This document shows positions 29,760 through 40,697 of a stretch of 64,000 bases of DNA, piece after piece (position 1 is the stretch's first letter; every line of letters begins with the position of its first letter). Source of the stretch: Eutreptiella sp. 'Long Island Sound 2002'. Its lineage: Eukaryota > Euglenozoa > Euglenophyceae > Eutreptiales > Eutreptiaceae. The DNA lies in the NCBI GenBank assembly GCA_964036045.1, contig OZ038382.1, positions 114,498,587-114,562,586 on the forward strand, read 5' to 3'. A model generated the notes under the pieces. The model was given only the letters and a program-made list of their open reading frames with translations. It searched no databases and was not told the DNA's origin. The translations under genes were made by a program, and so were the position numbers.

Positions 29760-32640
29760 ATCTTTCCCCCGGGAGGTCACATTGAGCCACACCGGGGAGT
29801 GCTCCTTGTTTTGATGTGCCAATGGTGCTATATCCTACATTCTCAGGTGTTGGGCCCACAGCCGATTGTCCTGCAAGGTGAGCATGGATCGGGCAGTTAT
29901 CCACGTACCATTTCCCCCCTGTACTGCATTCTGAGCCGATGTTCCAGAGAAGATTCTTCAATTCCATCAGTGTTGGCTGCACATTGATGCAGGGTGAATT
30001 GGGGCCTAAATTCAGGGACCAATCCTTGTGCAAACCCGCTGTCCTATGCCCTGTCTCTGCGCGTGGTCTTCTGCCCTATTGAATCAGATTGGCCGGTCTG
30101 CGGCCGTGGCCAAACCTGTGCTACCCATTTGGTGTATATTGCTGAGGTTCTCTCAAGTGCTTCATAGGGAAGTTCCTGATACCCCAAGCAATTCAGGATC
30201 AGGGGCCTGATACCTCGAAGCAAATCACTGGTCTGCAGCATGGAGGGTGTCAATGAATGTTTGTGAACGCTGCAGGCAGTATTCAACCTTTTATTTTTCC
30301 TTCTGTGAGGTTGCCCCATGCTCCCCACATATTCAAGCAGCTGTAAAGCACACCACAGAATGTACACGATTTCAATTGCTGTGCGTTATGAGGGACAGGG
30401 GTTTGAATTTAAAAACCATACATTCAACTGGAAGGCTCTGACTCCCTAAGGAACTACGCCCTTCATTCTTTTTCAGTACTATGTGGCCTTGTGTCCTTGT
30501 GGCCCTGTTGTTTTGCTGAGCAATTGTTATCCTGCCTCTGTTTGCTATTTGACATATCTTACTAAGGGGCAGGATTGCCCTCAGCCCATTGGCCTTTGAA
30601 AGGTCTTTAAACTGAAGCCTGCCGCTCTTTTCTCGGAATGCAGGTTACTGTTGAAACATGTCTCCTGCTGGTTTCAGGTTGCTGTGACACACCCAGCTGT
30701 CCTGCGCAGTGACTATGGCGCCTGCTTATGCTTGGTAGGCATGTATCATCCAACAATTATCCAATCTCGTCAGCATATTGTTTTTGGCTGCAGACTCCTG
30801 TTCAAGGCGGACGACACCTCGGGGGAACACATTGCCACTGGGCAAGTTTGTGAGACGTCAGACCCTTACAGAATGTCTGGCAGGAAAGCCTGTGTCAGGG
30901 GAGTTGATCCTCAAGCCTGGCTTCATTGGAGTGATGGACCAGCTCTGTAACTGGTTGAATTCATCCCTCTCTTTCAAGCTTGGTTTCAAACAGGGCTGTT
31001 CTTGTTCCCCAGTTGACTTTCACTTTGTTTGCTCTTTGAACCTGAAGTTCCCTTGGCACACAAAGATGGTCGTCATTTCTGCTTGGACAGCATGCCCCCA
31101 GCACTCAATATCTTGAGAAGTGCAAAGTTTGCAGCATGCAGTGGACAACCCAGAGACCATTGACCCAGGAATTGCTGAATATTCCTCGCATGTGGCGTAG
31201 ACACAACACTTGGGCTGTGCTTACCTGAGAAGTGGCACAGTCATGGAGCAACTCTGATACTCCAGATTTTCTCAGATGTCACTCTGTGCTCGATTATCAT
31301 AGGTCCCAGATAGAGCAACTGGCGTAGACCTTTCGTCAACAGCGCATTTATCCTGCAAGGGACTTGGATTGCTCTGTATGGATTGTCTGGACTTGAGTGA
31401 GGTCAGAAACTCTCTCCGTTTGCGGGCTCGGACCTGCATCTTGCAGGCACCACTCACAAATTTCTGCATCTGATGCTGAGGCACAGAAGCATTTCATCGC
31501 TGCTTGCAGGGATACGTCTCTGTTGTTTGGGATATTCGAGGCAGGAGTGTGCAGCTCTCAGGACCTATGGTCTGTCAAAGCAAACACCGTAATCCTGTCT
31601 GCGGACTTACGGTCGTTAAAGTCATATTGCCAAATGGGTTACCCATTGAGCAGTTGTCCGCATTGGGGGTGCCTGAAGTTTGTCCGTCGGAACGAGCCAA
31701 TCGCCCTTTTGACCTTAGCCACCTTTGGCTTTAGTCCCAGGGTAGCTTTAGTCTTAGGGCAGATTGGCATTTGAAGGCAGGTTGAATTTTCAGCAGAGCA
31801 TGGGAGGGGGGGTTTACCCTGACGGTAAATTCAAGAGAGGGGCGGGAACCTGTCTTCAATTTCTCTACACGTTGGGTGTGTCCTTGCTGTAGAATCAGGG
31901 CACAGTTTCAGGTTAATCGTTTCATATTTTGCGTGGTACAAACAATGTGGATGTGGTCTGGTGAGTACATGCCAGCCATATGCCTTTGGCAGTGCCACAG
32001 CACCCCATGATCTTAGCCAGATAATCAGTAGGAGTGCAGCGCCCCCCCCCCCCCCCTTGCGCCTTCGGCGTTTCGGATCGAGGGTAGGCCTATAGCATTT
32101 TTGGCTTGCCGAGTAGGGGAACTTAGGGTTGCATTCCCCGAACATGGCAAGCCAAGATGAGTCCTCGGAGTAGGGTGTGGACTTTGGGGGGGAGGGGGAA
32201 TTGCCCCCCCCCCCAAGCTCTCTCTGGTTCACAGAGAAGTCACAAAAACACACCCGAATGAGGGTGACACGCCGCTCCTCTCAAACCAGAAACCACGGGG
32301 GGGTGGGTGAAAAGGGGGCTGCTCGGCGTAGGCATGGTATGTGCCGTGACTCAGTGAGGTAACAGAGTACCCTTGCAGATACTCCTCCAAATACTGAGCT
32401 GGCCCTTTGTCCTACTCCTGCGCCAACTTGGGCGCTATCTAAAAATACAAGTGTGCACTGATCTGTGCTGGCCCCCTGCCCTACACCTGCGCTAGCTGGG
32501 GCGCCATCCAAAAGATCCAGTGTGCTTTGTATGAGTTGTTTCGAATTCTGGAGGGGGGGGTAGTCCAGACCTTTTTTGTCCAGATTTCGAAAGTTCTACT
32601 CAGTGCGTGCGACACAGTGCGTTTCATGTGGCACCGTTCC
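29760..32640. other. Host-like sequence, no gene recognised
   Basis: About 2.9 kb with C homopolymers and several possible exon-like open stretches, for example 31511-31734 after a TTGCAG-type acceptor. None could be assigned to a family. Two diverged tandem copies of a 66-bp segment (TGCGC-A-CT-GGGCGC) lie near 32390-32530. The composition resembles 1-4 kb rather than the retroelement coding DNA. Confidence 0.4.
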
Positions 32641-33993
32641 TCCTGTAGCTGAAGCAGTGAGTGTGAAGGGAGTTGCTGCTCTTCGTCTCCCGCAAGACAA
32701 GGGGGCTGCATTCACTTTGGAGGAGCGGAAGGCACACTGTGAAGACCAGCAAGTGGAACGCTGCTATGGTGCCTGCAGCCAAATTCCGACCAATATCGAG
32801 AAAATACCAGTACCTCTGCCACCTTCAGGAGCGCAATGAGCACTTGTACTACGCTGGCGGAGGTGAGGCCGGTTATCTACACTCCGACCGTGGGAGAGGC
32901 CTGCAGGAAGTACAGCTGCATGTTCCAACTTCCCCCGTGGTCTTTCCTTCTCTGTGGACAACATCAGCAATGCTGACCAGGTGTTGGGCGGGATACTTCT
33001 GCCATTCTGGGGATTGGTGACCAGGGTTACTCCCATTGGCAAGCTCGCCTTATACACTGCTGTTGGAGGCGTGAGCCCCTTCCAGACGTGCCCCATTACA
33101 CTCGATGCGGGTACCGGCCGTGAGGATTTGCTGAGTTCATTGTTCAATAAGTACGCGCTGATGGATGATGACGTGTCCAATCCTGTGATCTACTCTAAGG
33201 TCATGCTTGCTGAGTTCATTGGAGCGGGCACAGTCACAATGGCTGGTGTCAATGCGGCTTGCAAAAAGACTAACCAGAAGCTATCCGACGAAATGCTCCG
33301 GCGCTGGTGCGGGTGGTGCAGGTGTTGCCTGGGTGCTCCGTGAAGGTCCGACCCCCGAGCAGGCACGTGCACACGTCATGGCGCTGGACTCTACTGGTCT
33401 TTTGTGCGAAGGACGCCATAAGATGGAGGCATACAAAAACGACAGTGTCCAGACCGCGGAACTGGCCCAGTCATTTGCTCCCGATGTTGGTGTTCCTGAC
33501 CTGCTGCCGACAATTAAGGGCTCTAAAGCCACATGCCTCATCGGCTTGGGCGGTATTCCAGGGCAGTTCACTGAGGGAATTGTTATGGCAGTTGCTACAA
33601 ACTGCAAAATTCCTCTGTCCAACCCCAACACCAATATGGAGGCTTTCCCTAAAGACATCGTCAAGTGGATGGACAACAGGGCCCTGATTGCCTGTGGCAG
33701 CCCCTTTGACGGCGTTCCATTGCCAGATGACGGCGCAGCTCCCATTGGTCAGGGGGACAACGCATTCGTCTTCCCTGTTTTGGGTGCTGGGGCTGTCTGT
33801 GTGGGGGCTACAAAGATCACGGACAACATGGTCATGGAGGGTGGTTACACAGTGGCTGAGTAGTGCTGTGAGCACTGGCCTGAGTTGAAGCGCCTGTACC
33901 CCCCTGTGAATGAGATGCGGATTGTTGGCAAGGAAGTCGCCAAGCGTGTGGCGCTCCAGGCTATCATCAAGGATGGAGTGGCCGCTATTTCTG
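32641..33993 (+). pseudogene. Malic enzyme pseudogene, frameshifted, intronless
   Basis: Pieces of a malic enzyme occur in order in shifting frames: KGAAFTLEERKAH; QVERCYGACSQIPTNIEK; KYQYLCHLQERNEHLYYA; VIYTPTVGEACRKYS (about 32870-32915); ILGIGDQG; PIGKLALYTAVGGV; PITLDAGTGREDLL; GTVTMAGVNAACKKTNQKLSD; GAGAGGAGVAWVLREG (NAD-binding); the segment ending PLSNP-like LSNPNTN; ALIACGSPFDGV; a GQGDNAFVFPVLGAGAV stretch; and RLYPPVNEMR near the C-terminus. Several gaps of about 10 residues and one of about 60 are missing. A one-base insertion near 32800, a TAG at about 33861 and other shifts disable it. No introns are seen, so it may derive from a processed copy. A short aquaporin-like segment interrupts it. 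Confidence 0.8.
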
Positions 33994-34021
33994 ACCAGAG
34001 TGTGGGTATGGGTCCGCAGGT

Positions 34022-34195
34022 GGTATGGCTCCTTGGGCCATTGGATCAACGCTCACCTTCTGTATCCTCGTGGATGGACCTCTGACTGGTGCTGCCCTGA
34101 ATCCAGCCCGTACCCTGGGTCCCAATCTGTATGCCAACGCGTTTTGGAGCACTCCCAATACCATGAGCCACGGTTCCCACAATCTCCGTCGATGA
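34022..34195 (+). pseudogene. Aquaporin C-terminal fragment fused to the malic enzyme remnant
   Basis: The frame reads GMAPWAIGSTLTF, then DGPLTGAALNPARTLGPNLY and FWSTPN, which is the second NPA half-helix and following segment of a major intrinsic protein (NPA at about 34100-34108). It ends at TGA 34193-34195. A second aquaporin-like piece, MDDDVSNPVIYSKVMLAEFIGA, lies inside the malic enzyme remnant at 33161-33226 and resembles an aquaporin N-terminus (LAEFIG). The first NPA and the central helices are absent. The two genes are thus interleaved. No functional channel can be made. Confidence 0.7.
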
Positions 34196-34219
34196 GGACG
34201 TTACCGGCAGCGGGACCAA

Positions 34220-35241
34220 CACCTATGATTTTAGCAGCTGTTTTTTCCCAAAATTCAAAGTCATGCATTTCCAGATCGGTGATATCAAACTGCACACAGT
34301 AGTACTGTTGTTTTTGCGTTTCGTCAAGATTTTAACAAAATTAATCTGTCGCTGGAGCTGGAGCCGCAGATCAACTGTCAACAACTGCCGCGTACGCGAG
34401 TTTCAGATTCCCGACCGCCCTGCGCAATAGAAAATCGCCTGAAACAAGCAGCTGAACCACCCCCCCTCCCGATAGGAGGGTGCTCGTTGCAAAAAAGCGA
34501 AATACGCCAAAGAACTACATAAAATATGATAGTATGTGCATAGGAATGGGATGAGCGATGAATATTTGAGGTGTTTTTGGCCCTATTTTGCACCGTTTGT
34601 GGTCCATTTCCATATGGTTCATAGGTAGGCTTTTGCGTGCCTATCACCGTACACACACATGTTTGAGGCTTAGGTTGTTATTTTTGGGGAACAATGGGGT
34701 AGGAGGAACCCCCCCCCCTGCTATTTGGGGGGTGTATAATTAAAACAAAAGGTTACTTTTGGTCTTTTTGGGTACAAAACCTATTTTCATGGTTTTTTCG
34801 TGCCTATACTATACTATACAGGTACACTGCTGTGCAGCACTGTTCTGCTGCACCACCCCAGAGCAGACAAAAATACTCCAAAATAGGCCGAATTCCAGGG
34901 TTTTTGATGGTTTGGGAGAAAGCTCGGGTGGGAGAAACCCCTCCATCCCTATTTTGGGGCCAGAGAATCCAAAGAAAATTGGAATTTCTGTCGAAAATCC
35001 TCTATAGGCAGGTACACTGGTGTGCAGCACTGTTTTGCAGGACCAGCCCAAAGCAGGCAAAAATACCCCAAAATAGGCCAAATTTCAGGGTTTTTGATAT
35101 TTGTGGACAAAATTCGGGTGGGAGGACCCCCCCCCTATTTTTTGGGCCGTAGAAACCAAAAAAATAGGTCATTTCCGCGAAAAACCCCTTTTTGTCGACT
35201 TTTTGAATTTTGGGAAAAAACAGCTGCTAAAATCATAGGTG
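34220..35241. mobile_element. TIR-bounded element of about 1.0 kb with internal tandem repeats
   Basis: Positions 34220-34262 (starting CACCTATGATTTTAGCAGCT) and 35197-35241 are inverted complements over about 43 bp, differing only by two extra T in the right arm. Between them lie two direct repeats of about 190 bp (34821-35010 and 35011-35195), each starting GGTACACTG. No transposase frame is present, so it looks like a non-autonomous DNA element or foldback element. It lies 25 bp after the aquaporin fragment. A target duplication was not recognised. Confidence 0.75.
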
Positions 35242-36186
35242 ATGAGACGGTCGCTAGCGCCACTACTTCTTTACCAGGGGTATCAGCCCCCTGATGACGG
35301 GGCCCTGAGCGATCGAGGGGCTGCACCTCTTCAGGTGCAGGGCATGCGCGTCGGCTGCCCCCTGTGAGTTCTTGCTGCAAAGCAGTGCTGCTCAAGTTGC
35401 TGGCACTGTTGCTGGTGTCCACAGGCAGTGCAACCAATGTCCAAGTCCAGTGCTGCACCATTCCCCCTTTTCTTGTCTTTGTATATTAGGGTAGTCAGTC
35501 AGGCACAGCCATGGCCAGAGCCCTGGACAGTGCTCCCCGAGTATATTTGAGGGCTTTCTGCCATGCCCTGCTGGGGACCACTTTTTCCCTTGTGCCCTTC
35601 AGGCTCTCTCACACCTACCGACCCACTTTGCCATTTCAGGATTCCCAGTTGCAGGCAAAAGGGGGGGGGGGGGTCACAGTGAGTGCAAGTGGCCCAATGC
35701 TGGGTTCACAGCGATAGGTCTGACAGTAACTGATGGCTTAGCAGTGGGAAAATTGGCTTGGAGAAACAGCCAACTTATAGCCTAAGTCTCGCTGCTCTCT
35801 ATCTATGCTGTCTCTCTTGGCCTTCAGTCTGGGTGCCTCAAGAGCACGCTGGGATGCCGACGGATGTGGCAGTTTCCCACTGAATATCCTGGTTTCAGAT
35901 TCATTTTATTCTCACTGCGTGTCTATCAGTGTTGAGCGGACTGCATGGCCGCTCCGCCACACACACATGTTCGTTTTTCAACTGGATGGGGGGGAGCCCC
36001 AGCACAATGCGCGGACAGTGCAACTAATTGTGTGTCAGAGCGGCGGAGCAGCCATTGTCTCAGTCAGTGGTGGGGCATAGCTCTAATGTGTTTGCCAACT
36101 GCCATTCAAGGGATGGCTGAGGTATGGAAACTCTAAACTGTTGCCCTTCTTGTGTTACAGGCAGTTGACCAATATCAAGACAAGCG
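35242..36186. other. No gene recognised
   Basis: Host-like sequence with a G run near 35668. No protein family or RNA recognised on either strand. Confidence 0.4.
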
Positions 36187-36300
36187 TTCTGGTTGATCCT
36201 GCCATATGCTACTCTCAAGGACCAAGCTATGCAAGCGTCAGAATACCTGGGATTGAGAGTGAATCTGTGAATGGCTCTTTACCCTGGCGACAGTCTGATA
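36187..36300 (+). pseudogene. Degenerate 5' end of small-subunit rRNA
   Basis: CTGGTTGATCCTGCC, the near-universal start of eukaryotic SSU rRNA, is at 36189-36203. It is followed by ATATGCT, CTCTCAAGGAC, AAGCTATGCAAG and GTGAATGGCTC in the correct order and spacing, except that about seven bases (AGTAGTC in most species) are missing after CTGCC. Similarity fades after about 36280 and the remaining 18S rRNA is absent. It is an isolated rRNA pseudogene fragment, not a working rDNA unit. Confidence 0.7.
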
Positions 36301-36970
36301 ACTGTGCACTGATTGCTTGGGGCTCTCATGGTCCCCTGAGGTATCGGTCCGGATACTCACCTCAATTGGGTGGCTAAGGCATGGAAGTTCTGAGCTGTGG
36401 CACGTTCCTGCGGCACTGGCAGTTGGCGGATTTCAAGACTAGGATCCGCCCAGGGCTGTGTGCGTAAGTGATTCTGACCGTCGTCCTACGGTGATTGTAT
36501 ATACGGTATTCAGCCATAACCAGACATGGCCAGAGCCCAATGAACGCTTTTGCTTGAGTGTGAATGCATCTGAGTACGGGGGGGGGGGGGCTGGTTGGTA
36601 AACACCTGGGTGCCAGGGATTCCCACCATTTCACCATACCCCCCCCATGTCCGACCTCCCCTTGTTTCCTTTTCCCTGGGGAGAGGGGGGGGGGGGGCAC
36701 TGATTCGTCGTTGCCTCAGTGAGTCGTCGTTGCTTGTGCACCTCCTTTGTACATATCCCTTGCCCTCCTCAGACCTCTAACATTGTTTCCTCAAGGCAAG
36801 AGAAGTTTTTCGCAATTTCAGCCATGAATATTGATCTGATTGACTTGAGGGATCGTCCCCTCACGTCCCCATGGGCCCTCGGACGCCCCCCACTTGCTCC
36901 CACGTGTCTGAGGGTGTTCCCAAGTGTTCCCACATGTCCCCGCGGGTTCCCAAGCACCCACCATGCATCC
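36301..36970. other. No gene recognised
   Basis: Contains G runs near 36578 and 36685 and a tract at 36870-36970 with repeated CCCA-GTGT/CCCACATG words. No protein or RNA recognised. The left breakpoint of the tandem duplication is at its end. Confidence 0.4.
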
Positions 36971-37383
36971 GCGCCTGTCTCCAAGCGTCCCCATGTGTTC
37001 ACAGGGTGTGGGCGAGTGTATTGGCATTGACAAATGATGAACAAGGTATGTAGGGGCCCCAAGGCGCCTTGTAGGATACTCTCAAGACTGTCTCAGGACA
37101 GCCTCAATTTGGCCTTTAAACATGCTGCCCAGGGGGCATGCTGCCCAGCCTGCAGCCGGAGAGCCCATTCCTATGCCACGCTTCCGAGTCAAGTGCTCCC
37201 ATCAGGTAGAGCAGGGCTGAAGGCATTCCTCACTCAATTTCTTGATTCATATACCATTGTGTGTCCGGCGTGTCCTGTGCATACTCATGGGGGGGGGGGG
37301 GGGGGCTGCAGATATCTGGATATGTCTGTGGGGGGGGGGGGGCAGAGTTTCTCAGACTTTTTTTGCCACTTCTGGGACCCCAG

Positions 37384-38220
37384 ATGGGAAATCTGTCATT
37401 CTGGCGGCCCCCAGATGACAGTTTCTGGGTGGTTTACCCCCCCCAATGGGAAATCTGTCATTCTGGCGTCCCCCAGATGACAGTTTCAGGGTGTTTTACC
37501 CCCCCCCCCCCCAAGATGGGAAATCTGTCATTCTGGGATCCCCAGATGACAGTTTCAGGGTGTTTTACCCCCCCCTGATGGGAAATCTGTCATTCTGGGA
37601 TCCCCAGATGACAGTTTCTGGGTGTTCCCCCCCCCCCCCTGATGGGAAATCTGTCATTCTGGGATCCCCAGATGACAGTTTCTGGGTGTTTTACCCCCCC
37701 CCCTGATGGGAAATCTGTCATTCTGGGATCCCCAGATGACAGTTTCTGGATGTTTTACCCCCCCCAGATGGGATCTCTGTCATTCTGGGATCCCCAGATG
37801 ACAGTTTCTGGGTGTTTTACCCCCCCCAGATGGGATTTCTGTCATTCTGGGATCCCCAGATGACAGTTTCTGGGTGTTTTACCCCCCCCCCCAGATGGGA
37901 TTTCTGTCATTCTGGGATCCCCAGATGACAGTTTCAGGGTGTTTTACCCCCCCCTGATGAGATTTCTGTCATTCTGACGTCCCCCAGATGACAGTTTCAG
38001 GGTGTTATACCCCCCCCCTGACGGGAATTTTGCCATTCTGGGATCCCCAGATGGCAGTTTCTGGGTGGTTTACCCCCCCCAATGGGAAATCTGTCATTCT
38101 GGCGTCCCCCAGATGACAGTTTCAGGGTGTTATACCACCCCCTGATGGGAATTTTGTCATCCTGGCGTCCCCCAGATGACAGTTTCTGGGTGATATACCC
38201 CCTTATGGGAAATCTGCCAT
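37384..38220. repeat. Palindromic minisatellite with C tracts, about 13.5 units
   Basis: Units of about 62 bp consist of GATGGGAAATCTGTCATTCTGG, a short spacer, CCCAGATGACAGTTTC, GGGTGTTTTA and a run of 5-15 C. CTGTCAT-CTGG pairs with CCAGATGACAG around a 3-5 base loop with one bulged T, so each unit can form a hairpin. The last unit is truncated. The long frames across it arise because most units are multiples of three. Confidence 0.9.
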
Positions 38221-39465
38221 TGCAGTCTTAAGATGATTGTATCCAGGGCAACTTCTTCCCTCCAGGGCCAGGCAAGGTTTCTCAGTGTTGCAGCACCGGT
38301 CGCCCTGAGGCCAATGCCAACATGGGCCACGTGCTTTGTAAAAAATAGCCAGTCTGTATGATTGCTTTGAATTTTGATGTATGCTATATATATATATTTT
38401 CCTTTCCTCCTCTTACCTTTTGGCTTTAGTCCAAAGATTTTTGTTAGGTAAGCAACACTTCCCTCAACTCCCGGTTTTGATGAACACATCCATAAGTTTC
38501 CCGTAGGTAGCTTAGTTTGTGCCTCCCCGACAACATTTGTTCCTCCTTTTTGTTGTCTTGTTGTCTATATACATATGTCTATATATATGCCCATGTGTCC
38601 ACAGTTGTTTTTTTTGTTGTTTTGTCTCTGATTTTAATTCGAGACTGATTCCATTGCTTTCAGTGTTTCTCAGAATTTGGTTTTTGCACTGCTGTTCCTA
38701 GGCTTTAGTCCAGGAGGTATGTGCAAGGGCAGGAAAAGGGGGTGGTATATGGGTGGCACAACTCCAAAGACCTAAGTTTAGTAGGAATTTAGATGAGTAC
38801 GTAAGACTTTTCACCATGTGTTTCCATTCTTTTTCAGAGTAGCTGAAATTTTTTTGTTGTTGTTCTTAGTGACCATAAAGGAAATGTTGGTTTTGTTTTG
38901 CTTCAGCACCGAGCCCAGGGGTGATATTAACCTGGCTAGTTTTGCGCTTTGGTTTTTTTTGTGGAGGAATTAGCCAGGATTTAAAGGCCTTGAATTTGCG
39001 GGAATCCCCCCTGGTTGGATGGTGATTGAATTTCGGTGTTCTAAGTTTTCAAAACCTTTTGGTTTTAAGTCGTTTAGTAGTTTGCAACAAGTAGCAATAT
39101 GGCTTTCACTTACATACCACGTCACGTTCCCGTGGGTCTTTGAAATCAATTGTTTCGATGAGGTAGAGTTTAAGATCCACAGGGTCTTTAAATGAGTTAC
39201 CTTTTTCTTTTCAATTGATGTATAGTAAAAGATTCCTAGGGAATAAGGGACACTTTGTGCATCGTCCTCGTTCATGAACATACCTTTCCTTGAGACCCTT
39301 TGGGCCTAAGGGGAAGACTCAGGAATACTTTGTTCCTTGTGACTTTGGTTTGCTTCTTGGTTCCTTCCCCCCCAATCAGTTTTATTTTGAACGCCACTTT
39401 TAGCCCTTTAGATGGCTACCGAAAAGTGGTGAGATTTAGACCCTTCATGCAGGGTCTACGGGGGG
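38221..39465 (+). other. 3' untranslated region of element A
   Basis: About 1.2 kb without a convincing gene, ending in a G tract (39460-39465) that directly abuts the 3' LTR and can serve as the polypurine tract. The word GGCTTTAGTCC occurs here twice and also resembles the repeats at 27.8-28.3 kb, supporting membership of element A. Confidence 0.5.
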
Positions 39466-39847
39466 TGTGAGGTAAATGAGGTAAACCTGATTTGGGATGA
39501 TTCACATCCATCATTTACCTCCACCACTTTTCTATTTCAATAATGGAGGTATTTGGGAGTTCAAATGGGGATTTATGATTTTATTTCAATAGATGGGTGA
39601 TTCCTCCTTGCCGGTAGACCTACCCATTCCCCGACCAATTAGTAACTCCCTAACAAGTCACTCGCGAATCTGACTTTATGATGGTCAGCCCAGATTTACG
39701 ATGTTTTAGCACTTTGCTGCTCCTCCAAGTATGTTTTGCACTGTAATTGAACATATTCTTCTTTGTTGCATAGGTCTTTGTGTATACTTTCAACATGAGC
39801 CCATTTGCGAATTGATTTCTTTGAATTGCGTGCCTGCAGACTTCAAA
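39466..39847 (+). repeat. 3' LTR of element A (copy 1)
   Basis: 382 bp, same orientation as the 15655 LTR, from TGTGAGGTAAATG to GACTTCAAA. It is preceded by a G tract and followed by GGAAT (39848-39852), which matches the 5 bp before the 5' LTR. Differences from the 5' LTR by eye: CCCCGACC for CCCCAACC, and two changes in the ACTGAAATTGTACA word. Confidence 0.85.
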
Positions 39848-40385
39848 GGAATGGCCAAACCTATCACACTATAACATCAGGTAAGGTCCGGTGGATGGGA
39901 GAGTATGATATCAGCCAATGGCGGCTTGCCGGCCCATAGATACACACCCCAAATTGACCCAAAGATGGCCACGGGGGTCGGAACGGGCTTCATCCCCCTT
40001 CTCAGAGCGTTGTATCCGCTCGGAAGTCATTGAAGAGAGGACGGGGGGGGCCCAATGGGCTCCAACCCCCCCTCCATGTCCCAAGGACACATGGAGGCCC
40101 CACATACGGCGTCGGCGTGCCCCATGCCCTTAGGGAGGGGTGAGGACACTCATAATCGGTGCCCTCCGCCATATCCGGTCTCCTCTTGATCTACAACATG
40201 GACCAAGGGGATCAAAGATAGAGAAACGTCGTCAATCGACCTAAATACGTATACCACAATGAAATATATATGTGGAAACCAAGTGAAGGGGGTATATGGC
40301 CAATCAAGGCCCCAAAAATCCCCGGATGAACGCCCTCACCCGTCTCCCAAGCACAAGAACAAACAAAACTGCCAGGGGGGATCCA
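39848..40385. other. Flank between element A LTR and element D
   Basis: No gene recognised. It lies downstream of the minus-strand element D chromodomain, so it should contain D's 3' untranslated region or LTR, interrupted by element A. No LTR partner is available in the window to define it. Confidence 0.4.
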
Positions 40386-40646
40386 TTACGGTGCTGCTGC
40401 AGCCACCAAATGGACCAACATGTCCTTGACATCCAAGGAAATGTTGTTTTTCCTTAGATAATCCATCCAGATCGTAGTGTACCTCGGCACAAAACTGCTC
40501 GGAGGCTCCCACGAATCTCTGGATGCGGCAAATCCCTTCCAACGGACTTTATAAAGCCTCCCCCCAGGCGTCCCCGGGTCCGGCTTGTCCGTCAGGATCT
40601 TCTCCGCGGTGAAGTCGTCGTCCTCACCCTCCTCATCCGAGTCCAC
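40386..40646 (-). pseudogene. Element D chromodomain (copy 1)
   Basis: After an acidic stretch the frame reads FTAEKILTDK, LYKVRWKGF and DSWEPPSSFVP, a chromodomain with the aromatic W-x-G and SWEP signature found at the C-terminus of chromoviral integrases. It is in the same frame as the integrase upstream, separated from it by a single in-frame TGA. Chromodomains target integration to modified histones. Confidence 0.85.
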
Positions 40647-40697
40647 ATCGCCGGCTGTGAACTCGAAGGTGACGGGACATCCGCTGGGGTCTGGTGC

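Larger units (their letters stand above)
15655..39847 (+). mobile_element. Ty3/gypsy chromovirus-type LTR retrotransposon (element A), apparently about 24 kb
   Basis: The 5' end is secure: a 382-bp LTR, a primer site with TGG at 16038, a leader, and a gag-pol frame at 17451-25364 ending in a chromodomain. Five further ORFs lie at 25516-29367. An LTR of the same length, differing at only three bases by eye, lies in the same orientation at 39466-39847 directly after a G tract. GGAAT flanks both outer ends (15650-15654 and 39848-39852), which would be a 5-bp target duplication. If correct, the element includes the host-like DNA at 29.8-38.2 kb, either captured or inserted later. The alternative is a truncated 5' element and an unrelated 3' fragment of the same family. 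Confidence 0.65.

Noticed and set aside
32641-34195. Working malic enzyme or aquaporin gene
   Set aside because: Multiple frameshifts, stops and missing segments, and the two sequences interrupt each other.
36187-36300. Functional rDNA unit
   Set aside because: Only a diverged fragment of about 100 bp is present, with a deletion, and the rest of 18S is absent.
37034-37863. Several overlapping long frames (and their copies at 46538-47367)
   Set aside because: They are produced by the 62-bp minisatellite and C runs, and have no family resemblance.
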